Assembly: GCA_015067665.1 (NCBI GenBank) | Contig: SVLZ01000003.1 | Span: forward strand, 1-64,000 | Reading direction: 5' to 3' | Source of the DNA: Oscillospiraceae bacterium | GTDB taxonomy: Bacteria > Bacillota > Clostridia > Oscillospirales > Oscillospiraceae | Length of the DNA: 64,000 nt | Shown: piece by piece, positions 47,517-56,649 of the stretch | How the letters are laid out: the number at the start of each line of letters is the position of its first letter | How positions within the stretch are numbered: the stretch's first letter is position 1 | Translations under genes and position numbers: made by a program | Notes under the pieces: model-generated | What the model was told of the DNA's origin: nothing | What the model saw: only the letters and a program-made list of their open reading frames with translations | The model's database searches: none

Positions 47517-48077
47517 ATGCAGCAGACGCTTCGGCGTATTTATAGCGGTTTTACTACGGTTTTGGTAACGGTGGTAGTGATCTTGGCGATTTTACTTGTG
47601 GGTGTGCGGGTGGCAGGCATCGTGCCCTATACGGTACTTTCCGGCTCTATGGAACCTACGTACCACGTTGGCTCTCTCATCTATGTGAAAAGTGTAGATC
47701 CGATGACCTTAAAGGTGGGAGATCCTCTTACATATCGTATGCCTGACGGCACAGTGGTGACCCACCGTATTATTGAGGTGCTGGAGGACTCCGCATCTGA
47801 AAGACGTTTCCGCACCCAAGGCGATGCCAATGAAATTCCCGACGGTTCACCGGTAAATGCCAAAAATATCATCGGAAAACCTCTCTTTACCATTCCCTAT
47901 ATGGGCTATGTGAGCTGGTTTGTGCAAAATCCCCCCGGGACCTATGTGGTACTGGCCGGCGCATTTGCATTACTGATCCTCACAATGCTGACAGATGTTC
48001 TGTTCCCGCCCAAGACAGCAGAGGAAGAACAAAAGGAAGAAGAAAAGACTTCTGCAGAGAATGCGGGCGATTCGTAA
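47517..48077 (+). CDS. sipW: Signal peptidase I, SipW/ER type
   Basis: VLSGSMEPTYHVGSLIYV, DPLTYRMPDGTVVTHRIIEV. Confidence 0.9.
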   Translation: MQQTLRRIYSGFTTVLVTVVVILAILLVGVRVAGIVPYTVLSGSMEPTYHVGSLIYVKSVDPMTLKVGDPLTYRMPDGTVVTHRIIEVLEDSASERRFRTQGDANEIPDGSPVNAKNIIGKPLFTIPYMGYVSWFVQNPPGTYVVLAGAFALLILTMLTDVLFPPKTAEEEQKEEEKTSAENAGDS

Positions 48078-48086
48078 ATCGTCCCT
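48065..48086. repeat. Palindromic repeat copy overlapping the sipW stop codon
   Basis: GGGCGATTCGTAAATCGTCCCT; related copy at 29725-29746. Confidence 0.65.
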
Positions 48087-48188
48087 GCAAGGGGAACGAA
48101 AAGCCTTCTTATTAGAGGGCGCTGAAACTGTATAAAGTGCTTCGGCATTTTAATATGTAAATTTATTTTTTCTAAGGAGGAAAAAATT

Positions 48189-48995
48189 ATGAAAAACGCA
48201 AAAGTTCTGAAACCCCTGCTGCTCTCCGCAGCGGCCGTGATGCTGGTGGTTGCCACTATGTTTGCAACGATGGCATACCTGACCTCTTCCGCAGCTGTTT
48301 CCAACGTATTTACCGTTGGTAATGTTAAGCTGCATATGTTTGAGAGCAAGGTCACTCCCGATGGCGAAATTGATTCCAGTGTTGAACAGATTAAGGATGG
48401 AATGAAGGTTGCAGATACCAACAGTTATCACCTGCAGCCCGGTGCATCCTACACCAAGGACCCCACTGTTTATGTAGACGCAAACAGTGACGAATCTTAC
48501 CTGTTCATCCGCCTGCGTAACGACCTGAAGAGCATTGAGAAGCAAGGCGATGTCAACCACCCCACTATTGTAGAGCAGCTGAGAAAGAACGGCTGGCTGG
48601 AGATTGAGCGGGCTGACAGCAATGTGGACGCTGTGTTCGTATATGTGGGTGTAGATAAGGCATCAGAGCTGGAAACAGTATTCCAGAGCATTGGCACTGT
48701 AGGCTCTGAATATAGCACACAAGCAGAACGTACCGAGGCTATCCACGCTGCAACAGCTGAGATTAAAGCACACATTGTTGGCGGTAAGGATTCCCGTGAG
48801 GCCTTTGATGTGTTTGAAGAGTTTACTTTGGCGGAAAAGGTTGATAACCTCCAGATATTCGGTGGCGCTCGTGTGGCAATCGTTGCCTACGCAATTCAGG
48901 CACGCGGTGTAACCGAGGATGTGGATATTGGCACGCAGGCAGCTTATCTAAAAGCTTGGGATTATGTAAAGACCGAGCTGCCTTTCGTTGACTAA
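48189..48995 (+). CDS. TasA/CalY-like SipW-dependent secreted protein
   Basis: MLVVATMFATMAYLTSSAAVSNVFTVGNVKLHMFE. Confidence 0.82.
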   Translation: MKNAKVLKPLLLSAAAVMLVVATMFATMAYLTSSAAVSNVFTVGNVKLHMFESKVTPDGEIDSSVEQIKDGMKVADTNSYHLQPGASYTKDPTVYVDANSDESYLFIRLRNDLKSIEKQGDVNHPTIVEQLRKNGWLEIERADSNVDAVFVYVGVDKASELETVFQSIGTVGSEYSTQAERTEAIHAATAEIKAHIVGGKDSREAFDVFEEFTLAEKVDNLQIFGGARVAIVAYAIQARGVTEDVDIGTQAAYLKAWDYVKTELPFVD

Positions 48996-49034
48996 TAAAA
49001 CTTTTTGCAGCTATTAAACATAATTAAAATTTGA

Positions 49035-49060
49035 CCTCAGCCCACGCACGTGGGCTGAGG
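49035..49060 (+). terminator. Intra-operonic hairpin downstream of TasA-like gene
   Basis: CCTCAGCCCAC-GCAC-GTGGGCTGAGG, no U-tract. Confidence 0.45.
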
Positions 49061-49081
49061 AATCGGGAAGGAGGGAGCAAA

Positions 49082-49636
49082 GTGAATAAAAAGGCCCGTT
49101 TTGCTGTGGCATTTTCTACAATTCTTGCGGTAATGTTTGGCATTGGTGTGACGATAGCATTTCTCGTTGCTTCCTCCAGACCGGTCATTAACACCTTTAC
49201 CATTGGCGATATTCAGCTGACCCTTACGGAAACCACCGGCGAAAGCTATAACCTTGTTCCCGGCACTACGGTGGACAAGGATCCTCAGCTTATTGTAAAG
49301 GCGGGGAGTGATGCTTGCTGGCTGTTTTTTGTGATCGATGCTTCCAGTGATTTAGGAAACTATGTTACCTACGCACCGGCAGCCGGCTGGAAACCGGTAC
49401 CCGGAATAAAGAATGCCTATTACCGGCAGGTAGAGAAATCCAATGAAGATGTGGCATTTTCCTTGTTGCAAGGAGATGTGATCCATGTAAAGGATACGGT
49501 AACAGAAGAGCAATTGTCTGCCATAAAGACAGCGCCTGCGCTGGCCTTTACCGGCTACGCAGTGCAAAAGGTAGAGCTTGCTACAGTGGAAGAAGCTTGG
49601 CAGGCATTATTTAGCGGGGAGGCGATTGACAGATGA
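49082..49636 (+). CDS. SipW-dependent-type secreted protein; GTG start
   Basis: MFGIGVTIAFLVASSRPVINTFTIGDIQLTLTET; GGAGGGAG RBS. Confidence 0.75.
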   Translation: MNKKARFAVAFSTILAVMFGIGVTIAFLVASSRPVINTFTIGDIQLTLTETTGESYNLVPGTTVDKDPQLIVKAGSDACWLFFVIDASSDLGNYVTYAPAAGWKPVPGIKNAYYRQVEKSNEDVAFSLLQGDVIHVKDTVTEEQLSAIKTAPALAFTGYAVQKVELATVEEAWQALFSGEAIDR

Positions 49637-50373
49637 ATAAAGCAAAGCTGCAAGTTATCTCTGCCGGCGTGTTCTTCGCTCTTTCGCTGCTGATGTTGCT
49701 GGGCACCACCGTTGCGTATTTTTCCGACACCAAGCAAGCTACAAGCACCATTACGGTGGGCAATGTTGCCATTGAACTGACGGAAGCGGCTGTCAAGCGC
49801 GACGGTGTGGGAAATTTGGTGGAAGACACCTCTGTACCTCGTATTAAGGGCGGCAAGGATACCACCCTCCGGGATTACGGTGTGATCTATCCCGGTATTT
49901 CCATTTACAAAGACCCCACCATAAAGAATGTGGGCAGCAGCGAGGCTTGGATCGCAGCCAAGATCACCGTTACCGACGGCGACGGTCAGATCGACCGGAT
50001 CATAGGCTATGACGGCGAGGCGGGCATTGATATCGGAATGCTGCTGAGCGGTGCGCTGCTTAGTGAGCGTTGCCATTTCGGTACTTGGAATGGCATCCCG
50101 GATGTGCGATACAATGATAAGTATGCGATCGTACAGAAATCGGATGCGCTGGTGGGTGAGTATACCTTCTATGTTTTCTTTAGCAATACTTTTGCGCCGG
50201 GGGCGCAGGAGACACTCTTTGATCATTTCAGCATTCCGGATGATTGGTCCAATGAGATGATGCAGGAATTTAGAGAGCTGACCATTCATATTCAGGCCTT
50301 TGGTGTGCAGGTATTCGACCTGGACAGCTGCTACGAAGCTATGACCAAGGCATTTGCAACACATTTTTCTTAA
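49633..50373 (+). CDS. SipW-dependent-type secreted protein
   Basis: LMLLGTTVAYFSDTKQATSTITVGNVAIELTE. Confidence 0.8.
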   Translation: MNKAKLQVISAGVFFALSLLMLLGTTVAYFSDTKQATSTITVGNVAIELTEAAVKRDGVGNLVEDTSVPRIKGGKDTTLRDYGVIYPGISIYKDPTIKNVGSSEAWIAAKITVTDGDGQIDRIIGYDGEAGIDIGMLLSGALLSERCHFGTWNGIPDVRYNDKYAIVQKSDALVGEYTFYVFFSNTFAPGAQETLFDHFSIPDDWSNEMMQEFRELTIHIQAFGVQVFDLDSCYEAMTKAFATHFS

Positions 50374-50428
50374 TTTGAATTTTCTGTGACGATCCGTCAC
50401 TTATTTTGGCAGAAAGGAGGATACCGTA

Positions 50429-53400
50429 ATGTCTGATTTCTTCTGGCGTTTTCGCCGCACCATCGCTATGTTTTGCGCTGTGGTTCTTTTCTTAACTGCG
50501 ACCAATTGGGCAACGGTATTCGAAACTTTTGCCTCGGAGCCCAAGGCCTATGTTATTCACAATGAAGCGCGTGTCTCGGCAGTTACGCTGGAGCAGGACG
50601 GCAAGATCCGCCTGCTGGCAGACGGTGAGATCACGGATCAGACAGCTTATTTCTGGCAGATCCGCGATCCTGCCAACGAGGAGCTTTGGGTAAATATCAG
50701 CGGAGCCAACAGTGATACCTTGTGGGTTACCTACGCACTGGTGGGCAGTATGCTGCAGGATAACGGCCAGGCATTGCTGCGCTGCTGCTTAAAGGATGGC
50801 GACAGAGCAGTCTATTCTGATCCTGTTGAAGTTACGGTTTCTTTCCACGCGGAGCTTACTCCCGAAGAGCCGGAAACGGTGGAGGCCAATGCGGCACCGA
50901 TGCTGTTTTCAACACGGGCAGGCGGGGAAGAAACCTTTACGACCCATTCCGTTATCATCAATTATCTCTTTGATAACAATGCGCTGGCTTTTGAGCCTTA
51001 CGGTGCAACTGTTGCCCATGGCAGCGATTTTAAGGATACGATCACCAGCCCCACAGTCGTAGGCTATAAGCCCTTCCGTCGGGTAGGCACAGAGTATATC
51101 GATGCTACTACGGTGGAATTAAACCTGACCAATATTCAGGAAGATGTCATTATTAACGTTGTCTATGAGCCCACGTTGGTAGAGTTTTCCGTGCATCACC
51201 ATCTGCAGAATCTGTATGATGATGAGTACTCCCTCAGCTATGACTATATTACCAAATCTCAAGCCATTACCGGCACGATGGTAGGCGACGGATTAGCGCT
51301 AACAGAGGAGGCACTCCCTGGTTTCCGCCCCCTTGCCTACGAAAAACTGACAGTTGCGGCCGACGGCAGTACGGTAATTGAGATCCGTTATGACCGTAAC
51401 TACTACTTAATTGACTTTGATATGAACGGCGGCTATGGCACAGAGCCCGTATACACCCGCTATGGCTCTGCAGTCGGTGCTAACGACCCGATCCGGCACG
51501 GTTATGTATTTGATGGCTGGGAGCTGGTATCCTATGACGGGCGCACACCTACTGCGGAAGAAGCCTCTAAATATGCCATCTCTTCTGCAAATACGATCAC
51601 GGTGCCTGCAGCAAACCTGCGTTACCGCGCCCGCTGGGTCAACCAGCAGACCACCTATACGATGGTTTTCTGGAAAGAAAACGCCAACGATAACGGTTAC
51701 AGCTACTGGGGCTATTTGGACGATGTGGGCGCATTATCCGGCAGTATCGTAGATGCGCAAGACTGGGCAGATCGCCTGCCTGATGTGGAGGATGATCAGT
51801 ACTTTACGTTCAATAGCCAAATGAGTGATAAGGGCGTACTGGTAGAAGGTGATGGCTCCACCGTTGTCAATGTCTACTACACAAGAAATTACTATACACT
51901 TACATTTAAGGCCAATGCCAAATGTACCATCCCGCAGAATCACACCCACACCGATGCGTGCTATGATATGATCTGCGATGGCGGCAGCCATACCCATACC
52001 GATGCATGCGGTTCTATGCTTTTGTGCCAGATTCCGGAGCATACCGCCCATACCGATGCGTGTATAAAATGCGGTTTAGCGGAGCATATTCACGGCAGCG
52101 CAGATTGCGCCTGCAAGCTCACAGAGCACACGCATACTGTAGCCTGTTGGGGCAGCCGTGTCGGTGACCGTGCAAATCCCAGCAATGCGCCTCGGAATCC
52201 CCAATTGGGTCAGATTTACCGTACCAGCGGCTGGTTTAACCGCACCACGTATATTTATCTGCTGGGAAGCTGGTATATCTACTCCGGCAGCGGCGTGTCT
52301 ACCGGGGATATTGTGGACCCCTCCTGTGGAGAGGCAGAGCATATCCACGGCACCAACTGTAGCTGTGATGCCACTGCGCATACCCATACGGATTCCTGCT
52401 ATCGGGATACGCTCCACACCCATACGGCCACGTGCTATACCTACTCCTGCGGTGAGGAAGCACATGTGCACACCGATGTTTGCAAGCGGCTGAAGTGCGG
52501 AATTCCGGTAGGACATACCCACAATAATAACTGCAACAGCGCCAGCAAATCCAATACGATTAAGATCGCCTACTGTAAGTATCAGCAATCTATCAGCGAT
52601 TTGTGGCCTGTAACGGATGATACAGGCAAGGTCTACAACAATGGTGAACGCTGGGAGCCTTCCGGTTCCTCTTACTATAGTGCAGTGCTTGTCTACATGT
52701 CCAAAATGCCACCGGAGAGTATGACCTTGACCCTGAATACTGCCAATTATGATAACTATAAGATGGAGTATTATCTGGAGGTATTGCCCAGTCAGTCCTA
52801 TGACGTTTTTGTCAATAATAAGTATTACAAGCTGAGCCATACGGTGAATGCGAAGTATAATTATATCACCTACGGTGAGGACTTTTATGAGATCGCCGGT
52901 TTCGTCCGCAGCTCGAGCGATCCTTCCTTTACAAATAACCAGATTGACATAAATGGCGGCGGTACAGTCAAATTCTACTATGACCGCGGCAAAGATAATC
53001 CACTGACCTTTAATAACAATGGTATCATCTTAGATGATAAGACGGTTGCGGAGAACCTTTTCGAGGCTCCCCTGAAGGACAAGTTTTTCAAACCGGATTA
53101 TCCTTCCAATTTGGAACCCGGTGCATTTACCTTCGCCGGCTGGTATACTTCTCCCGGTTGTTTTGAAGGCACAGAGGTCGACTGGGACACCATCATTATG
53201 CCGGAGGGCGGTTTGCAGCTCTATGCAAAATGGACTCCCATAACGCACCAAATCCGTGTCTTTAAGGATGCCTCTATGCAGGAGCAGATTGGCAGTACGC
53301 AGACGGTTGCGCACAAGGCTTTTGCCAACGCACCTGAGGGAAATGTCACCAACGGCAACTATGTCTTCCAGGGCTGGTTCTACAAGGATATCGTAGATGG

Positions 53401-55021
53401 CAAGGAAGTGGAAAAAGCCTTTGTATTTACCGGCATTCCCGTTACAGAAGACCTGGATATTTATGCCAAGTGGAGCTCTCACATCAATGTAGAATATCGA
53501 ATCGAGTATAGGCTGAAAAACACCGGTGAAACAATTGCAGATCCCACTGTAGGTGTGGCAATTGCAGGCAATAATAAGACCTTCTCTGCTAAGGCGGGAG
53601 ATCAGCTGTATGCAGGCTATCAAACCGGTTATTACCCTCTCGTCAGTAGCCACACCATCACAATGAGCGCAGATGGCACCCACACGTTCACCTTTGAGTA
53701 CGTTTATGTAGAGTCTGTGCCTTACAAGGTACAGTACGTTGATGCGCTGACCGGAGCGGTACTCCTCGAAAAGGAAGTAAGGGATAATACGCTTTCTGTG
53801 GTCACTGAGACCTTTGTGCGTATGGATGGCCAAATGCCCGATGCTTACCAAAAGCGCCTTGTGTTGGTTGCCGGCGGTACAGATGCAGACGGGGATGGTA
53901 TACTGGATGAAAATACCATTATTTTCAAATATAGCGCCGACAGTGAGCACGCTTATTATCGCGTTGTGCACTACATCCAGAATATGAGCGGTGACGACTA
54001 CCGCGAGTATCACTCCAAGGAAACCGTTGGCAACATCGGAGAAACCTATACCTTTGATGCGCTGACCCTCGCAGGCTTTGTTTTTGACGGAAATTTGACG
54101 AAGATCAATGGTGTCCTGCAACCCACGACCGGCAATCAGGTTTCTGCAGAGCTGGGCAGTAACGGTATGCTGGTTGAGCTGTATTACCAGAGAGATAAAG
54201 TTGATTATCTGGTGCAGTATGTCGATAGCATTACTCTGGAGGAGATTTATACCGCCAAGACCGGCAGCGGTGTATTTGGCGAGCAGATTGCAGAGTATGC
54301 TGTAGATCTGAAAGCGCTTGGTTATGAGCTGGTCGGTGAAGAAGCACGAACGCTGACACTCTCTGCCAACGAGGAGTACAACGTGCTGGTGTTCAAATAC
54401 CAGGAACGGACAATTTCGCTGAAATATCAGGTAGTTGGACCCGATGGTTGCGGCACACTAAGCCAGACATCGCAAAACGTACTGGCCATCAGCGGTCAGG
54501 CGGGTGGCTCTGTGCCGACAGCAAACAAGGGATTTTTGTTTGAAGGCTGGTATTTGGACTCTGTTTGTACGGTTCCTGCGCCTGAGAGCTGGGTAAATCC
54601 TGCAGATCAGAAGCTGATCCCGGTGAAAACCGGAGATGTGTGGCAGGATGCCACGTACTATGCAAAGTTTATCGCGCTGGAGACAGATCTTACTATTGCG
54701 GTACAGGGTGCTGACGACCGTGATGCGCAGCAGACCTTCTTGTTCCAAATCGTGGGCAAGGCAGGCACAGATACCGCAGGCGTGAACCTGACAGTGGCGG
54801 TAACCGGCAATAACGCTGTTACCATTACCAAGCTGCCTACCGGTCAGTACACGGTTACAGAGTTGGAATCTTGGGCTTGGCGATATGACAGTATCGAGGA
54901 AAGCCGCGAGATGGAGCTTCAGTACAGCGAAACCGGTACAACAGTAGTTTTTGAACACAGCCGTACGCAAGACAAGTGGCTGGACGGCAATGCAGGCAAT
55001 ACGAATTTGTTTGTAAATTAA
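50429..55021 (+). CDS. Giant secreted repeat protein (1530 aa): InlB/MucBP-like repeats and Cys/His-rich region
   Basis: Repeated Y.V.Y.....G and F.GWY modules; HTHTDACYDMICDGGSHTHTDACG; Cna-B/DUF7601-like C-terminus; no LPXTG. Confidence 0.82.
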   Translation: MSDFFWRFRRTIAMFCAVVLFLTATNWATVFETFASEPKAYVIHNEARVSAVTLEQDGKIRLLADGEITDQTAYFWQIRDPANEELWVNISGANSDTLWVTYALVGSMLQDNGQALLRCCLKDGDRAVYSDPVEVTVSFHAELTPEEPETVEANAAPMLFSTRAGGEETFTTHSVIINYLFDNNALAFEPYGATVAHGSDFKDTITSPTVVGYKPFRRVGTEYIDATTVELNLTNIQEDVIINVVYEPTLVEFSVHHHLQNLYDDEYSLSYDYITKSQAITGTMVGDGLALTEEALPGFRPLAYEKLTVAADGSTVIEIRYDRNYYLIDFDMNGGYGTEPVYTRYGSAVGANDPIRHGYVFDGWELVSYDGRTPTAEEASKYAISSANTITVPAANLRYRARWVNQQTTYTMVFWKENANDNGYSYWGYLDDVGALSGSIVDAQDWADRLPDVEDDQYFTFNSQMSDKGVLVEGDGSTVVNVYYTRNYYTLTFKANAKCTIPQNHTHTDACYDMICDGGSHTHTDACGSMLLCQIPEHTAHTDACIKCGLAEHIHGSADCACKLTEHTHTVACWGSRVGDRANPSNAPRNPQLGQIYRTSGWFNRTTYIYLLGSWYIYSGSGVSTGDIVDPSCGEAEHIHGTNCSCDATAHTHTDSCYRDTLHTHTATCYTYSCGEEAHVHTDVCKRLKCGIPVGHTHNNNCNSASKSNTIKIAYCKYQQSISDLWPVTDDTGKVYNNGERWEPSGSSYYSAVLVYMSKMPPESMTLTLNTANYDNYKMEYYLEVLPSQSYDVFVNNKYYKLSHTVNAKYNYITYGEDFYEIAGFVRSSSDPSFTNNQIDINGGGTVKFYYDRGKDNPLTFNNNGIILDDKTVAENLFEAPLKDKFFKPDYPSNLEPGAFTFAGWYTSPGCFEGTEVDWDTIIMPEGGLQLYAKWTPITHQIRVFKDASMQEQIGSTQTVAHKAFANAPEGNVTNGNYVFQGWFYKDIVDGKEVEKAFVFTGIPVTEDLDIYAKWSSHINVEYRIEYRLKNTGETIADPTVGVAIAGNNKTFSAKAGDQLYAGYQTGYYPLVSSHTITMSADGTHTFTFEYVYVESVPYKVQYVDALTGAVLLEKEVRDNTLSVVTETFVRMDGQMPDAYQKRLVLVAGGTDADGDGILDENTIIFKYSADSEHAYYRVVHYIQNMSGDDYREYHSKETVGNIGETYTFDALTLAGFVFDGNLTKINGVLQPTTGNQVSAELGSNGMLVELYYQRDKVDYLVQYVDSITLEEIYTAKTGSGVFGEQIAEYAVDLKALGYELVGEEARTLTLSANEEYNVLVFKYQERTISLKYQVVGPDGCGTLSQTSQNVLAISGQAGGSVPTANKGFLFEGWYLDSVCTVPAPESWVNPADQKLIPVKTGDVWQDATYYAKFIALETDLTIAVQGADDRDAQQTFLFQIVGKAGTDTAGVNLTVAVTGNNAVTITKLPTGQYTVTELESWAWRYDSIEESREMELQYSETGTTVVFEHSRTQDKWLDGNAGNTNLFVN

Positions 55022-55045
55022 GGATCAAAAGAAAGGAGGCACCTT

Positions 55046-55600
55046 ATGAATGAAAATGTGAAGCAAAATAGTATGAAAACATGGGTGCTCCTCCTTTTTC
55101 TGCTGGCAATGGTGCTCAGTACCATTGGCGGTGCGTATGCTTACATTACTGCCAAAACCCAAGAGATCTCTAACCGATTTGAACCGGTTGAGGTGACTTG
55201 TCAGGTCGAGGAAACCTTCGATGGGGCAGTGAAGCAGGATGTATGCATCCGTAATACCGGCGATATTAACGGTTTTATCCGCGCAATGCTGGTGTTTACT
55301 TGGGTGGACGGTGATGGCAAAGTCCTCTCCGATGCACCTGCGGAAGGTACGGACTATACCATCGAGTGGGGCAGCGATCAGTGGAAAAAAGGCAGTGACG
55401 GCTTTTGGTATTATTCTGCATCAGTCGCGCCGAATGCTACCACTGAGCTGCTGATCAAGTCTGTAACACCGACGGAAGCACCGGAAGGCCACGAGCTGCA
55501 GGTGCAGATCTTTGCAACTGCAATTCAGGCAGATCCTCCCACGGTGGTGGCAGGTGCTTGGGGAGTCACGGTGACGGATCATATGATCACACCTTCCTGA
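55046..55600 (+). CDS. SipW-dependent-type secreted protein
   Basis: LAMVLSTIGGAYAYITAKTQEISNRFEP. Confidence 0.75.
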   Translation: MNENVKQNSMKTWVLLLFLLAMVLSTIGGAYAYITAKTQEISNRFEPVEVTCQVEETFDGAVKQDVCIRNTGDINGFIRAMLVFTWVDGDGKVLSDAPAEGTDYTIEWGSDQWKKGSDGFWYYSASVAPNATTELLIKSVTPTEAPEGHELQVQIFATAIQADPPTVVAGAWGVTVTDHMITPS

Positions 55601-55614
55601 GTGGAAAGAGAATA

Positions 55615-55647
55615 TAAAAAAGCAGGGAATTTATCCCTGCTTTTTTG
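55615..55647 (+). terminator. Rho-independent terminator
   Basis: AAAAAAGCAGGGAtttaTCCCTGCTTTTTT. Confidence 0.9.
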
Positions 55648-55661
55648 CTGTTTATCCCCGT

Positions 55662-56153
55662 TTATTGTAGCTTTTTTATCATATATTTTCCGTGACCTTC
55701 TTGCCGCAAAACGTGATAACCGCATTTGTCGTATAATGCGCGTGCCGCGGTATTTTTATCTGAAACGAACAGCACACTCTCCTGACAGCCTGCTTCTACG
55801 GCATTCTTTTCTGCGAGGCAGAGCGCTTCCTGCCCGTATCCTTTGCGGCGCGCGGGCTCCCAAATGGCAAAATCGCATAGAAAGCTTTGTTTTCTGCCGT
55901 CTGTTTCCTCTTGAAGGGTCCAGATAAAGCCGACGGTTTCTGTGGTTTCTGTATCTATAATTGACGATAAACAGTGGTCTTTCGTATGAAGTCCATCCGG
56001 GAGCATCTCTCCCACTTCTGCGATGGCTTTGTTTATTGCTTCATCCCGGGAAGTGTGCAATTCATCCATCAGTTCTACTGCGTGGTGCGCGATGCTCCAC
56101 TGATAGAATGCCTTAAACGCATTCTGTGTCATTTTGCGGAGAATAACGGCCAT
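55662..56153 (-). CDS. GNAT family N-acetyltransferase
   Basis: IWEPARRKGYGQEALCLAEKNAVEAG...NTAARALYDKCGYHV. Confidence 0.88.
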   Translation of the reverse strand: MAVILRKMTQNAFKAFYQWSIAHHAVELMDELHTSRDEAINKAIAEVGEMLPDGLHTKDHCLSSIIDTETTETVGFIWTLQEETDGRKQSFLCDFAIWEPARRKGYGQEALCLAEKNAVEAGCQESVLFVSDKNTAARALYDKCGYHVLRQEGHGKYMIKKLQ

Positions 56154-56217
56154 AAAATGCGCCTCCCAAGCTTGTGTTTGCCCCAAATATCAACGAAAGG
56201 AGAAGGGGAGCAATTGG

Positions 56218-56547
56218 TTATTTGAAGGAAATGATGCGCTCACCGCGGTAGGTGAGTTTGCCCTCTTCGCGCAGCCTGTAACCGCCGTAGGAAAACTCGG
56301 AAACAGTAAAGGCTTTTTTCTTGCCCTTTATGGAGAAAACAATGATGTATTCCACGCTTTTTCCGTTTCCGTTGTATTTTGAAAAGCGCTCGATCGTATG
56401 CTTATCCACAACGACTGCGTTGACAGTATGTAAGGGACCGTACTTGCTCCTTATGCGCTTGGAGAGAAAACGGAACGCTGCCAGCAGCCAAAGACCGATC
56501 AACAATGCGGCAAAGATATAGCTTAGAATATCACCCAGCATATGCAT
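56218..56547 (-). CDS. DUF2500-like membrane protein
   Basis: One TM then VNAVVVDKHT...KKKAFTVSEFSYGGYRLREEGKLTYRGERIISF. Confidence 0.6.
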   Translation of the reverse strand: MHMLGDILSYIFAALLIGLWLLAAFRFLSKRIRSKYGPLHTVNAVVVDKHTIERFSKYNGNGKSVEYIIVFSIKGKKKAFTVSEFSYGGYRLREEGKLTYRGERIISFK

Positions 56548-56649
56548 ACCTCCCTCTTAAAGATACTGTATCATATATGGGCTTGACTTTCAATAATCTG
56601 CACGATGATATATTATAGTTTTTTGCGTATACTATGTGCGGTGATATAA

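Noticed and set aside
53030-54121. 363-aa minus-strand ORF in the giant repeat protein
   Set aside because: Antisense shadow; no supporting features
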